NCBI GenBank assembly: GCA_030549775.1
Contig: CM060175.1
Coordinates: 95,099,470-95,163,469, forward strand
Source of the DNA: Tamarix chinensis
Taxonomy: Eukaryota > Streptophyta > Magnoliopsida > Caryophyllales > Tamaricaceae
DNA: 64,000 bases
Direction of reading: 5' to 3'
Positions 23,204 to 35,334 of the stretch are shown piece by piece (the first letter of the stretch is position 1; every line of letters begins with the position of its first letter). The translations under genes were made by a program, and so were the position numbers. A model generated the notes under the pieces. The model did no database searches and had not been told where the DNA came from. It saw only the letters and a program-made list of their open reading frames with translations.

Positions 23204-23311
23204 TCACACAACAAATACATCAGGCCAACACTCAGTCTCGCCCAAAGCATCGTAGGTGTTAAATTTATCACAGGCGTCGTCTCCTACCTTCACAAACTCA
23301 GGAGGGGCCAT
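23204..23311 (-). CDS. Short acidic frame in LTR 2 (35 aa)
   Basis: An ATG in a good plant context (GAGCAATGGCC) opens a frame starting MAPPEFVKVGDDA with a YDALGETE segment. The corresponding LTR 4 frame (58234-58317) begins identically for six residues. Comparable tails ending in Asp/Glu and a stop are present in LTRs 3, 6 and 7. It is followed by nothing recognisable. It could be a translated leader peptide, the tail of an ancient captured ORF, or a chance conserved region. Confidence 0.4.
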   Translation of the reverse strand: MAPPEFVKVGDDACDKFNTYDALGETECWPDVFVV

Positions 23312-24417
23312 TGCTCGTGGGAATGAGTAACACCCATGAAAGAGGTGATTAGTATACTACGTACTGAGTAAGGTAATTGATAAGTTCATATTTTGACACA
23401 TTTTATACCCTTATAATCTTAGTTTTTAGTATTTTATTTAACTAATATAGGTAAATAATTATTGTTTTATGCTTAAGTGGTAAAAATTGCATAAATATTA
23501 TTATTTAAACTAAAATGATATAAATTAAGTAAACTTAGAATAAAATATAATTTATTAATATTTATTTAATTTTATTTTGTAGGTTTTATTTTTAAATAAA
23601 AGAAAAAAAAAGATATTGGACCTTTGGACCAATGGCAGAAGGCCTGGAACAAAAAGCAAACCAAACGGAGCGCAGCGGGAGAAAAACAAAAATGAGCCAG
23701 CCGCACAAGGCAGGGTTGACGTGGCACGGATGAAAAAGCTTCCAGGCACAATCGAAATAAAACGGAGGGGGCTAACACGGAAAAGAGGGGTAGTAGCGGC
23801 CGAGGAAAAATAAGTCGCACAGTGGCAGCAAGGACGAGAGCCGCACGTCAGGCACTGAAACCGAGGATGAGCAGCAGCCTTCGGCGCGGCAGCAACCCGT
23901 CAGACACCAGTCGGAAGGAAAGAAATAGTGCACAGAAATAAAGCCCGAGAAGGAAGAAAAATTAGAGGAAATTTACTACTGGTAGAATCTATTTAAGATA
24001 AAATTAATTTTTATCTGAATAAATTCTTGATCTTTTATCCAAAATTAATTCCGGTTATTTATTTCTCTTATTTTAATTTATATTTTAGATATATATTTTT
24101 ATGTAATTAATTCTATAATTATGGCCGACTGATTATTTATTGTTAGGGAATAAATTGAAACCCTGGATTAGGATTTGAGATATAATTGTATTTTCTTTGT
24201 TTCATAAGATTGTTTCTTGACTCTATGTTAATTGCTATCGTTTATATGTATAATTTTGTCAAGTATAATTTATTTGGTGCATGCCTTGTTCTGGTTTCCT
24301 CATAAGTGACAGTATATAGGATTATTTACCTGCTAGGTGGCCATCTAAATATACTAGAATTTATATGTATAAATTGTAACTAGGTTAGATAACAATTCAC
24401 ACTACCATGGAAACAGC

Positions 24418-24888
24418 TTTTAATAACGGTTATTTTCGAGTTTTAATAACGGTTTTCAACCGTTATTGAATCGCCCGTTATTATATCTTTAATAACGGTT
24501 CATAACCGTCATTAAAAATACACAAAAACCCGCGAATATGTGCGTAAACTTCATATTTAATAACGGTTTTTACTTAAAAACCGTTGTTAAAAATGAGATT
24601 TTAATAACGGTTCTATGGGAAACCGTTGTTAAAAATAAGGTTTTCATAACGGTTCATTAGAAAAAACCGTTGTTGAAAACCATGTTTTAATAATGGTTCG
24701 TAAACAAAACCGTTATTAAAAACCATGCTTTAATAACGGTTCTATGGGAAACCGTTATTAAAAACTGAGGTTTTAATAACGGTTTCCCATAGAACCGTTA
24801 TTAAAGCATCGGTTTTTAATAACGGTTTTGTTTACGAACCGTTATTAAAACATGGTTTTAATAACGGTTTTAATAGAACCGTTATTAA
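24418..24888. repeat. CACTA subterminal repeats, one end
   Basis: About twenty copies of AATAACGGTT or its complement AACCGTTATT, mostly alternating in orientation, so adjacent copies can form short stems. Such repeats are the known type of binding site for the CACTA-encoded DNA-binding protein. Confidence 0.9.
24680..24855. repeat. Large palindrome inside the subterminal repeats
   Basis: An inverted repeat of roughly 85-bp arms centred near 24768. CCATGTTTTAATAATGG... on the left is mirrored by ...CCGTTATTAAAACATGG on the right, and the unique spacers between motifs (TCTATGGGAAA, TTCGTAAACAAAA) are mirrored too. The spacer at the centre is only a few bases (CTGAG). Confidence 0.85.
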
Positions 24889-25207
24889 ATGTGTATGTTT
24901 TTTTTAGCATTTTTCTGTTTTGTTCCTGCCCACATACACAGTTGTATGTTCAAACAATTACCAAATCTGCAATGTAAAATAACATCAATTCATACCAGCA
25001 GGGTATCACACCATAATTTCAATCAATCTATAATTAGTATGCATGTCTCAATACACCAACTATACTTAGGAATAAAAATTAGTGGGCATACCACAACTTG
25101 GTAGCTCTACACTCCAAAGTAAAGAGTTCACAAATCTAGGCTGGAAGACCGAAAGATGTAGACAAAATACAAACCTGAAAATGCATGTAGAATATATAGA
25201 TCGCTAC

Positions 25208-25737
25208 CTAATACCGAATGAATGAGTGCACGTGCTTGGCCCATTGGTCTCTAACTTCATCAATTTCATCAATATTATATTGCTGGCCTCGTGCATAGTC
25301 ATCTGTGAAAAACTACAACACACATGTTTCAATTAATATACAGTTAGACATTAGGTCAAAAATATATATGTCATGATTCATTAATAGAAAAATATGGAAA
25401 AGCAAACATACATAGCTTGGATCTATGTTGACCGATCTATTCTGGACTATAAGATCCATTGTTCTACATATATAGTATCCACAATCATCGCCGTTTTGCT
25501 GTTGTGGACACTGTCAAATGAATTCAATTAGCTCTCTAACTATTATATATTAATTTGAATTAAAATAAAATACAAAATAGTTGTCTTCCTACTTACCATG
25601 ATAGGCTCATATTGAAGATTCTTTGGGTCTGGGACACCATTCCCACCTCTCCTTTGATATGCCGTCCGTAGTGCCCTAATAAATAGAGTTGGATACATAA
25701 TATTGTAAGTATATATACCTCAAATAATAAAAATAGA

Positions 25738-25769
<32 letters not shown>

Positions 25770-28461
25770 AAATAAGCTAATGAAGTAAGAAGTGAAAAAT
25801 ATACTAACATGTCTATAAATTCCTTCCCACCACGACGAACGACCTCAAAAGGCACGTCATAGGTTCGAAGGGAATCAAACACATAAACTTTATTAAGATC
25901 AGGTCGGACGGCGTACAAAACCCAATGTTCAGTTGCGAGGTGAGGAATGAGATAGAGCTTGTTGTGTCCCTCAATCAAAATGCGATCCGCTAAATAGTTT
26001 ATGTGCCTACCCTCTGTTATTGTACTACTGTCAGCTATGTAGTATGGGCACACAAAAACAATAGAGGAAAGCATTCCCTCCAACGCAGCGCGACTAGCTA
26101 CCAACCTATATATGGACGACAATAATAATGGATATTTGTTAATAACTAATAACTCATATAAGCTTAAGAGGTCGTAAAAATTCTATGTCTCCAAGAGTAC
26201 TAAAATCTGAAATATGAAATAATGCTTACGTGACATAAACGGCGACACTTGTGGTTGACATCCATTCCTGATTATAAATGTCGCTTATGTCAACTGTCGA
26301 TACCATGTAAGTAGCATCGTCCTTCCAACATACTCAGGACGACAATCAATGGAAATATAATTATTCCCGAGGTAATTTTGGGCATAGAAATACAATAAAG
26401 CTAATGCTGGTGGAGGTTGGCGTATTTCCGAAGAACGAATCTTTTGTGGGGCAACTGATTTTTCAGATTTAGCTCTCTTTTTTTTGGCAGCGCCCTCTTT
26501 TGTGTTGCTCGTTCTACTAGTACCTCTCTTAGTTTTACTAGCAGGAGCAGTCTTCTTCTTTGATTCCTTAAATAATAATAATAAACAAAATATGTATTGA
26601 GCATATATATATGAAAAAGGTATAAACAATGTAACTACTAAACTAGGTCTAATGAAGATATTGAATGCCAATATATACCTCTTCAGTAGTGAGACGTATC
26701 TGATCCACAGGCCAAGGCACGAAGCTTTCATGAGCTTCTAGCACTGTGGCTGCCTCATCGCCCTCTTTATAACAAGGCAAGGGCGCACTACCAATGATTG
26801 GAGTGTCAATACTCACCGGCCTTGTAAGAAGGGCTAAGTTGTACCCGTGGACAGTTTGCGTTTGGGTACTGTGACTGATGCGGACCCTTCCTTTCGCCAA
26901 AAGAGTTGAAAGATCATTCGCTAACAAGTCACATTTATGCAAACCCTAAACGAAAATATTACACATTATTAACTATTTATGACACCGAATACATTTAATA
27001 ACAATTCAAAGTTATGTAATGCTTACCTCGGAAAGAGAAGAAAGACGTGTATCAGCTTCACAACTCTCTCTGATACTATTTACATTAGGTATGTGAAGCT
27101 GATCATGGTCGACTAAATCGGATGGCTTATACCCTTGAGATTTAATAAATGACAACTCTTGCTCCATTGTTGCCATCCGTTCAAATGCCACATTCAATTT
27201 CTGTGTAAGGATGGCGACTTGCTCATCAGTGTTACGAGAACCACGAGATCGACCACGTACGCTCGTTTTCGTAACACCTAATCCAAGACCCCTGTGTCTT
27301 CCAGGGTGTTCTACAATTCCTATAGCCTGTGATACAATGTTATATTGGTCTACCCCCTCCTCACCATCTGACGCTTGAAGTTTGTCCTGTAATGTATATA
27401 ATATATGTAAAATTAGCTTGCATGAATAAGCATAATATAATAGTTTTCTAAAAGAAAAGTAAGCAGGGTTCCAAATATCTAGAAACTTACAATTTTTTTC
27501 GCTGCAACATCTACATCTTTATTAATATATCCATCTTTTGTTGCTCTAGCCTTCTTCCATAATGTACCAATATTAATGGATGAGGTACATGGGTCTAAGT
27601 CTTGGGCTATGAGCTATAAATCAAAAAATATTCTTATAATGTACCAATATTATAAAATTTGTCAGTACGTTGTAAATAGATAAATCACAAAATACATACC
27701 AACTCCTCTTCAAGGCCTGCATAACCTTTGCGAGCCATATTATGCCGATATTTATTCTGCTTCGCAATCTCTTTATTTTTGGCACTTTTTTCCTATGTCA
27801 CCGGCCAAAACATAGTGACATAGTTATTTCAATATTATGCACAATACTAGGATCGATAAAAAAATTTAATTGTTATCTAACAAATACCTTAAAATCACCC
27901 GTAAGACGATATGCAATAAATTGGTTCCAACTTTCTTGATCGATGAAACCGTATCGTTTGGGTGGATTCTGCCGTAGAGAACCATCACTCTTTCTGTACA
28001 TTTTCCTACGAGCTAAAAATGACCTAAATGTTCTTAGACGCTCCCCATAATGTCTAAGAAGCCATTTCTTCCTACTCTCTGACACATTAAATACTCTCTG
28101 CATTGTAAGACATACAAATGTATACCGATATTAATGTATTAAAATTAATAAAATTTTACATACATAAATGATTACATAAAATTGTATATTTACCGTGATT
28201 TCCTGCCAAATATGCTCCTTATGACCCGTTGGAACCTGCTTCCAATTATTATAGGAGATAGGAACACGGTTACGTGTCACAAGTGAAATGTAAGTCAAAA
28301 ACATGTCTGCATAAGGGCCAATGGGAAGATTGTAAGTATTCCATCCCAACTCGACTAGTTCTCCTTTATTCCTCATATCTGTGATGATTCTCATAATTGT
28401 CGGCCCTCTTTTCCCTTCTTCATCACTGCTGTCCCTATCAATATTCTTATTGACCATATCT
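25208..28461 (-). pseudogene. CACTA second gene: En/Spm-type domain with Ulp1 protease
   Basis: Eleven exons with GT-AG borders can be traced: 28461-28194, 28097-27888, 27792-27700, 27613-27491, 27386-27027, 26945-26679, 26566-26230, 26105-25809, 25675-25597, 25510-25412 and 25311-25208 (stop 25208-25210). Exons 1-3 carry a plant En/Spm transposase domain (Transposase_24-like: W-IT, R-KKWLLRHYG, F-AY-LTG, NKYRHNMARKGYAGLEEEL). Exon 5 has a heptad-like segment, and exon 7 starts with a Lys-rich stretch. Exons 8-10 give an Ulp1/C48 peptidase core: His in HWVLYAV, Asp in VYVFDSLR, Gln and Cys in QNGDDCGYY. The likely role is binding the subterminal repeats plus a SUMO-type protease activity. A 1-base shift near 26322-26326 in exon 7 breaks the frame. 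The true 5' end is unclear: exon 1 starts at an acceptor 86 bp after the TNP2 stop, so a shared transcript is possible. Confidence 0.8.
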
Positions 28462-28547
28462 CTAAAAGAAATCAATAAATAAATTATGTTAGAATGTTAT
28501 GTATTGAGCATAATTGAGTTGAAAAAAACCAACATAGATATTATATG

Positions 28548-31500
28548 TTACAATATTATTACCCTCATTGCCTCCTTTTCCTTCTTTTTTCCCCTTGTTT
28601 TTGGATTAGATTTAGGATCTGATACATATATTACTTCACGATGATCATCCCTGACATATATTTCCTCCTCATTAATTGTATTGTTATCATCGTTCAATAA
28701 TTGAGTTGCTTGCACAGCTGAGACACACTCATTATTCCAATTGGCATCATTTTCATCATCACATTCATTGGCATTTCTTTTTTTTGTAGATAGTACTACA
28801 GACCATCCATTATCAGTAGGGTCAGTGACATAGAATACTTGTGTCGCTTGTGATGCTAAGATGAATGGGTCTTGTTTATGCCCTGCCCTATTAAGATCTA
28901 CTAATGTGAATCCATCTTCATATCTAACCCCACTGCTGTTATCAACCCATCTGCAGCCGAATACAGGGATTTTAAATACAGTGTAATCTAACTCCCATAT
29001 ATGTTCAATCACACCATAATAATTTATATCTGCATAAGTTGGATTCTTGTCTTTCGCACTAGTAACATGCATTGCCTCAGCCACTAAAGTCACCCCACTG
29101 TTCTGCATTGTACTCTTCCCATCTTGTTCTTTTGTATAAAAAGTGCAACCGTTGATCACATAACTGGTATATTGAAAAACTTCATAACGAGGTTTCTGAG
29201 ACAACCAGTGCAGGGTTTCGGAAATTAAAGTTGGGGAATGACCGATGAGTGGAATGATGCGATCTCTTATCCAATCAATAAAGGAAAGATTATGTTTATC
29301 GATAATCCATTTCTCAGTCTTGGATGGATTTTCAATCCGTAAAGAAGTCATATGCTCTTCAACGTACGGCTGAACATCATCACTATTGTGTAATACATAT
29401 AGATGTGCTGCACGGAACATGTTAGGGTCTACACGCCCAAGCTGTCTGCCTCTAATACCCTGTCCTTCAAATTTGCCCGCATGTCGAGACTTAGGAATAC
29501 CAAGAGCTTCAGCATTTGACAAGTACTTCGTGCAAAACTCAATTGCCTCTTCCACCAGGTAACTCTCAACAATACATCCTTCTGACCGATATCGATTCTT
29601 CACATAACCTTTTATCAACTTCATAAACCGTTCAAAGGGGTACATCCAATGCCCATGAACAGGTCCTAACATCTTTATCTCATAAACTAAATGAACAGTT
29701 AGATGTACCATAATGTCAAAGAATGACGGTGGAAAATACATTTCAAGTTGGCACAAAATAATGACAATCCCTTTTTGCAAGGCGTCCAAACTATCAGGAT
29801 GAATAACTTTAGAGCATACGGCTTTAAAAAACCAACAAAGCCTCGTGATAGTAATTCGAACACGTTTTGGCAAAATTCCACGTATAGCTATTGGCAACAA
29901 GTGCTGCATCAAGATATGACAATCATGAGACTTCATGTTAATTAATTTCAACTCTTTCATTGACACGAGCCTTCTGACATTTGAAGAATACCCTTCCGGA
30001 ACCTTGACACTGTGCAAGAATTCACAAAATGAAATTTTCTCTTTTCTAGAAAGAGTATGACACGCCGGCGGTTAATATGTTCTTCTTCCGTTGTCTCGCG
30101 GTTTCAGTTCTTGTCTAATACCCATTTCTTCCATATCCATTCGAGCATTTATCCCATCTTTAGTCTTGCGTGGAACATTAAGTAATGTGCCAACAAGACT
30201 GTCACATATATTTTTCTCAATATGCATCACATCAAGGGTATGTCTCACGTAGAAAGATTCCCAATAAGGAAGGTTGAAGAATATTGACATCTTCTTCCAC
30301 CCAACAGATGGAGGCTTATCTTTATTCTTCTTCCCAAACTTGACACTCAAATGTTTCATCTTCAGCCACACTTGTCGACCCGTCAACCGGATTGGTGCCT
30401 TCCCTTCTTCTCGGAATCCATTGAACGCTTTTCTTTGCCTACGATAATGATGATTCTTCGGTAAAAACCTACGATGCCCAAGGAACACAGTCTTTCGGCC
30501 ATGTCTTAGCTGAACAAATGAAGTATTCTCCTCACATATCGGACATGCATAATGGCCTTTCACACTATAACCTGACAAGTTACCATATGTCGGAAAATCA
30601 TTTATAGTACAGAACAACAATGCTCTCAAAGTGAAATTTTCTTGACCATATGCATCAAATACTTCAATGCCCATGTCCCATAAGAACTTCAAATCATCAA
30701 TCAAAGGTGCCAAATAAACATCAATATCATTCCCAGGTTGGTTTGGCCCGGAAATGAGTAAAGACAACATCATATACTTGCGTTTCATATAGAGCCACAG
30801 AGGTAAATTGTATATAACCAAAATCACTTGCCATAAACTGTAGCTGCCTTGATTGTGCGGATTCATTCCATCTGCAGAAAGTGCAAGGCGCACATTTCTT
30901 GCTTCTTTACCAAATTCAGGAAACAACCCATCAATCGTCATCCATTGTGGAGAGTCGGATGGATGTCTAAGAAGCCCGTCATCTATCTTGTCATCAGCAT
31001 GCCATCTTAGGTTCTTGGCATCTTCAATATCATTAAACATCCGCCTTAATCTTGGTATTATAGGAAAATACCATAACACCTTAGCGGGCACCTTGTTCTT
31101 CTTGTATCGTGGTGCTTTGCATTCAGGATTAGGACAACTATCCAAAGATGCATTGTCATTGCGATATAAAATACAATCATTAGGGCATGCATGTATCTTC
31201 TCATAACTCATGCCCATAGAGGATAGAATCTTCTTCGCTTCATACGTACGATCGGGTAGAACGTTATCATCAGGAAGCATATCCTTCACAAGTGACAATA
31301 ATTCTGTAAAACTCTTATCACTCCATCCGTTACATGCCTTTAAGTTGTACAACCTTAAAGTAGCGGATAATCGCGTAAACGTCTTACAATCACCGTACAA
31401 AGGTTTCTCTGAGTCATTCAATAACTTCTCAAACATTTTTGGACAATCCCGAACACTTTCCTCAACCTTTTGAGTCATCTCCTCTAACGAATGTCTCTCA

Positions 31501-31790
31501 TAGTTATCAAATGATGATCCACTACTATCCCTCCCAGCATCGTCATTTTCATATTTAGACTCTGTTTCCCCATGCCATATCCAACAAGTGTAGCTTGTAT
31601 CAATTCCATACACAAATAAATGATCTCTCAAATCATTAGCGTTGACACGCTGAATATAAGCACACTTCAAACAAGGACAGACTATTCTACTATTGTCCCG
31701 AGCATGTTCAACTGCAAACTTGATGAAAAACTCCACTCCTTCGTTATATTCTCTAGACAGACGATTTGCAGACAACCATTTTCGATCCAT
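28548..31790 (-). pseudogene. CACTA TNP2 transposase with one in-frame stop
   Basis: The frame runs 1080 codons from ATG 31788-31790, interrupted only by TAA at 30072-30074 (codon 573). Order: transposase-associated N-terminal domain (about 1-75; MDRKWLSANRLS, CPCLKC), Transposase_21 core (about 170-540; HACPNDCILYR, LALSADGMNP, YSVKGHYACPIC), then, after the stop, DUF4218 (about 595-720; MKSHDCHILMQ, VHGHWMYPFERFMK) and DUF4216 (about 850-970; FGCRWVD). Similarity to the family continues in the same frame on both sides of the stop, which falls just before the PPACHTLSRKEK segment, so this is a point nonsense change rather than an intron. TNP2 makes the DNA cuts that move the element. As it stands this copy would give a truncated protein. 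Confidence 0.9.
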
Positions 31791-31912
31791 ATTATTTGAA
31801 TCTAGATATATCCCACATGAAAGTAATTATTAAAAATCAATTGAATTATAAGTATAATAATTTTCAAATCACTCTTGCTTAGAAAGAATTAATCTCAAAA
31901 GTATCATGCTAT

Positions 31913-31950
<38 letters not shown>

Positions 31951-32023
31951 CGAATCATGCTAACAAGTTTCCAAAATTATATTAATGCTGATCAATGAAA
32001 CTCCTCATACTTACAAAGAGTTC

Positions 32024-32071
<48 letters not shown>

Positions 32072-32219
32072 TACATACAAACGTAGCAAAATATTATACA
32101 ATTAATAGTTCAATTTACAAAAGATATGCATACTACAGGATTTAAGCAATAGCAACACTATATACATCAAAATGTTGCTACAACTCAAATACCTAAAAAA
32201 CGAAAACTCATATCTAAAA

Positions 32220-32693
32220 CTAAATCCCCCGATAGCCTCGTCGAGCCCGACTAAAAACTATAACTCTAAAAGTCCACTCATCATGATATATCATTTGATC
32301 TCTGACATAATCAAATGAGAGTCTACTCACGGATACTCTAGGGTAATTGAGGTGGATACTCCGAGGTAAGCTATGACGATACCTCCACTCGTCATCGATG
32401 ACCATTAGTTCTCTCGATATCCTATCATACTCTCTAGCAAACAGCTCACCCTCAATAAATCTCGGGTGTGGTGCATCACTGTGGTAGACAAACCACTGCA
32501 AAAAAGTAGACGTAGCCGATGCCCATGGCTCTATTTGAGGCAGGGTCAACAGAAGGTGATAAGATCTGAAATGGAAGGGGTGATAGGATGAGCCACTCGC
32601 GTACAAATGACATAGCTCATTATATAACCATATCACATGAGTCTGTACATCTCTATGTGGCGCCATATGAAAATACAGTGGAGGGTATGTCAT
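32220..32693 (-). CDS. Unrecognised 157-aa ORF in the CACTA
   Basis: An intact frame upstream of TNP2 on the same strand (starts MTYPPLYFHMAPHRD). It is rich in Tyr, His, Arg and Ser, with no membrane segment and no motif I know. A CATTTGTAG acceptor-like site lies just before its ATG, so it may be the last exon of a longer gene. It could be an accessory element gene or a captured host fragment. Confidence 0.4.
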   Translation of the reverse strand: MTYPPLYFHMAPHRDVQTHVIWLYNELCHLYASGSSYHPFHFRSYHLLLTLPQIEPWASATSTFLQWFVYHSDAPHPRFIEGELFAREYDRISRELMVIDDEWRYRHSLPRSIHLNYPRVSVSRLSFDYVRDQMIYHDEWTFRVIVFSRARRGYRGI

Positions 32694-33016
32694 CTGATCA
32701 CTACCTACAAATGAGAACCACTAAATCTTATCATCAAGGTTGTTCTCGAAATTAAAAGGATCTAAATTACAGAATATATAAACTGATCTTCAACTAGCTA
32801 AACAAATCATAAATATATTCTACCAGATCATAACCAACTATGTAAACCTAACAACATCAAACTATTTAAAATAAGGACATAATCTTTAGTTATATATTTA
32901 ACAAACTGGCTAAACATCAAACTATCATCAAATCATTCAAGCTACGCATAGTAAAATCAAGTAGATATTAATAAGATAATATATATATATATATAGTACA
33001 ATCTAATAAATCTTAT

Positions 33017-33037
33017 ATGATGATGATGATGATGATG

Positions 33038-33111
<74 letters not shown>
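33017..33111. repeat. (ATG)n(ATT)n microsatellite in the CACTA
   Basis: Seven ATG units followed by about 25 ATT units. The open frame through it is an artefact. Other simple repeats in the same non-coding part of the CACTA include CT/AT (31914-31950) and AT (32024-32069). Confidence 0.95.
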
Positions 33112-33112
<1 letters not shown>

Positions 33113-34127
33113 CACAATTATTCATCTCTATTTAATTTTTATCGATCACAACACCGATGCCCAACCAACCTCCTCAACTTTTCCCCATGCACAATACCCT
33201 TATCCTTAGGATTTTTCCTTATAGCCCTAGTTTATATTTAATATAATAAACGATAAATCCTAACCCTCCCCCCTCCCACTAACCCTAACAATAATTAACC
33301 CTAATAAATTATAATAAAAAATAACACTAAACCTCATAAGATAATGATCCTAAACCTATAGCTAACCCTAACCCTAACCACAATTATTTAAGATTATATA
33401 TACACATCTTATATATGAATATATTATAAATATATATACATATAATAGAACACATATAAACACACATTTTACGGAAAAACAAACATACACGTCTTACAAA
33501 ATATATATTAAAAAAAGCATATAAATACACATGATCATCTGCATATATAATAATGTGAGTGCTAAAAAAATATATACACCTTAATTTTATACTTAGAACG
33601 TACATATCTTATGATAATAATATATATTTTAGGCTTGTGGATTCTCTTAAAATAATAATACATATTTTTATAAAATAGATTATAAACACATTTATATATA
33701 TATATACATATATATTAAGGTCTCGGCCGGCCACAATCAAAAAGGCCACAGCAAATTTTTTCACCAACACATCAAACGACAGATTTTCGAACAACACATC
33801 AAACACAACCTCTTCGGTGCAACATGCATGCATTTATATATATATATACATATCAGTAGAGACAAATTAAGCAATGAAGGAAGAACAACACATACATAAA
33901 GGGAGCGACGGCGTACAAGTTGAGAACGGCAACGACGAAGGTACAAATGCTGGCTACGTTCGCAAGAATGGCAGAGGGGTGGTGGAGAGATGGCGGTGCG
34001 ACGGTTTCCCTTAATTCAGAGGAGCCGGAGCGGTGGTGCAAGGGTTCGCAATAGAAAGAGAGTACGAGAGGGAAGCGGCAAAGTGTGAAATTTTTGGCAC
34101 GAAACAAAAGAGAACAAAATAAAAGGA

Positions 34128-34465
34128 GATATTAATAACGGTTCCTGTAAGAACCGTTATTAAAACATGATTTAATAACGGTTATTACAAGAACCGTTAT
34201 CAAAACAATATTTAATAATGGTTTTAAAAGGAACCGTTATTAAAACATTGGAAATTTTAACAACGGTTCTTGTTTGAACCGTTATTAAATCAATTTTTAA
34301 TAACGGTTTTACGTCAACCGTTATTAAAATTCCCGTGCAAAATTTTACCTTGCACTTTTAATAACGGTTATTACGTAAAACCGTTATTAAAAATTCCCGC
34401 GCATTAATTTTCACGGATTTGACGACAGTTTTCGAACCACCGTTACTAATGTGCCGTTATTAATT
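34128..34465. repeat. CACTA subterminal repeats, other end
   Basis: About a dozen copies of AATAACGGTT/AACCGTTATT in alternating orientation, matching those at 24418-24888 but without the large palindrome. Confidence 0.9.
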
Positions 34466-34875
34466 CCTGTTTCCGTAGTAGTGTCACCTAATAGTTTTGT
34501 GATTCTAATCGAAGTAGTAAAACGTTTCGATACGTGTGGGTCAAGGAAAGGAAATACAGCTAGACATGCTTTTTGTACTAGTTTGGGTACTTATATTGAC
34601 AGCCTTCCAATTATACTTAATGCATTAAATCTAGTTAAATATAGGAACCGCTTGTTGCTGCTATACTGCTAGTATTTAATAGGGTTAATATTGGCTCTTT
34701 GTCGTATTAATTAATTAAGGGAAGTAATATAAGGTGTATGGACCTACTTTTGGTGTACAACTTGGTCGATCTCTTTCTCATGATCAAAAGATGACTTAGA
34801 AATTAATATTATATCTTGACCTAATCTAGTGGTGGATTTTATTTCCCTAACATATTTCTCATATCTATGGTTTTC

Positions 34876-34907
<32 letters not shown>

Positions 34908-35152
34908 GTTTATATTATTTTATTTTATTTATTCCTTTTATTATTTTATTATTTTTATAACCCCCATTAGTATTTTTCTTATTTATTTATTCTGTGTTAT
35001 TTAGGATTTTATTTTTATTTATAGTTTTTGAGCTAGTTAGATAGAGGTGAGCCATCTCAATCCCCAGCCTAGAACGATACCCTTATTTACCAGTGCTACA
35101 ATTGATAACAAGAGGGTTTAAATTGTGTGCCGGCTACGACCACATCAATTTT

Positions 35153-35170
35153 TGGCGCCATTGCCGGGGA
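35153..35170 (+). promoter_or_regulatory. E2 primer binding site, tRNA-Asp
   Basis: TGGCGCCATTGCCGGGGA starts five bases after the LTR end. It matches the 3' end of plant tRNA-Asp with one change compared with E1. Confidence 0.9.
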
Positions 35171-35334
35171 TTGGTAACTTCACCTTTATTTTTCTAGTAT
35201 TTTTAGCGTTTTCTTTTTATTTTTAGTGTTTGTGTTTTTTCAATTAGTTCTGTTTTAGGTTTATTTAGGATTTTTTTTGTGTTGTGTTTTGCTCTTAACT
35301 TTTTCCTTTGAAGTGTTAGTGTTTTCAGGTGGCT

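Larger units (their letters stand above)
24400..34483 (-). mobile_element. CACTA (En/Spm) transposon, 10.1 kb
   Basis: The ends are CACTACCATGGAAACAG and, reading in from the right, CACTACTACGGAAACAG. The TSD is TCA (24397-24399 and 34484-34486). Both ends carry dense subterminal repeats based on AATAACGGTT. Two co-oriented genes on the minus strand encode TNP2 transposase and an En/Spm-type protein with an Ulp1 protease tail. An extra 157-aa ORF lies upstream of TNP2. It is probably non-autonomous now, because TNP2 has an in-frame stop and the second gene an apparent frameshift, but it is otherwise well preserved. It is the youngest layer of nest 1 apart from E1, whose relative age cannot be fixed from the layout. 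Confidence 0.95.
23378..35147 (+). repeat. E2 5' LTR, split by the CACTA
   Basis: The two parts are 23378-24399 and 34487-35147 (about 1.68 kb joined). The sequence continues exactly across the CACTA: AACAATTCA on one side and CCTAATAGTTTTG on the other are contiguous in the 3' LTR at 39838-39858. Confidence 0.9.

Noticed and set aside
24418..24888. Possible CRISPR-like array from the regular AATAACGGTT repeats
   Set aside because: Repeats are about 10 bp, alternate in orientation and sit at both ends of a CACTA. They are subterminal transposon repeats in a plant genome.
28461..28600. A single fused TNP2-Ulp1 protein by splicing
   Set aside because: The only GT donor at the TNP2 end joined to the acceptor at 28462-28463 leads to a stop after a few codons, so a fusion is not supported, although a shared transcript remains possible.
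33257..33380. Telomere-like CCCTAA runs in the CACTA
   Set aside because: Only a few irregular copies, not a tandem CCCTAAA array. It fits generic AT-rich drift.
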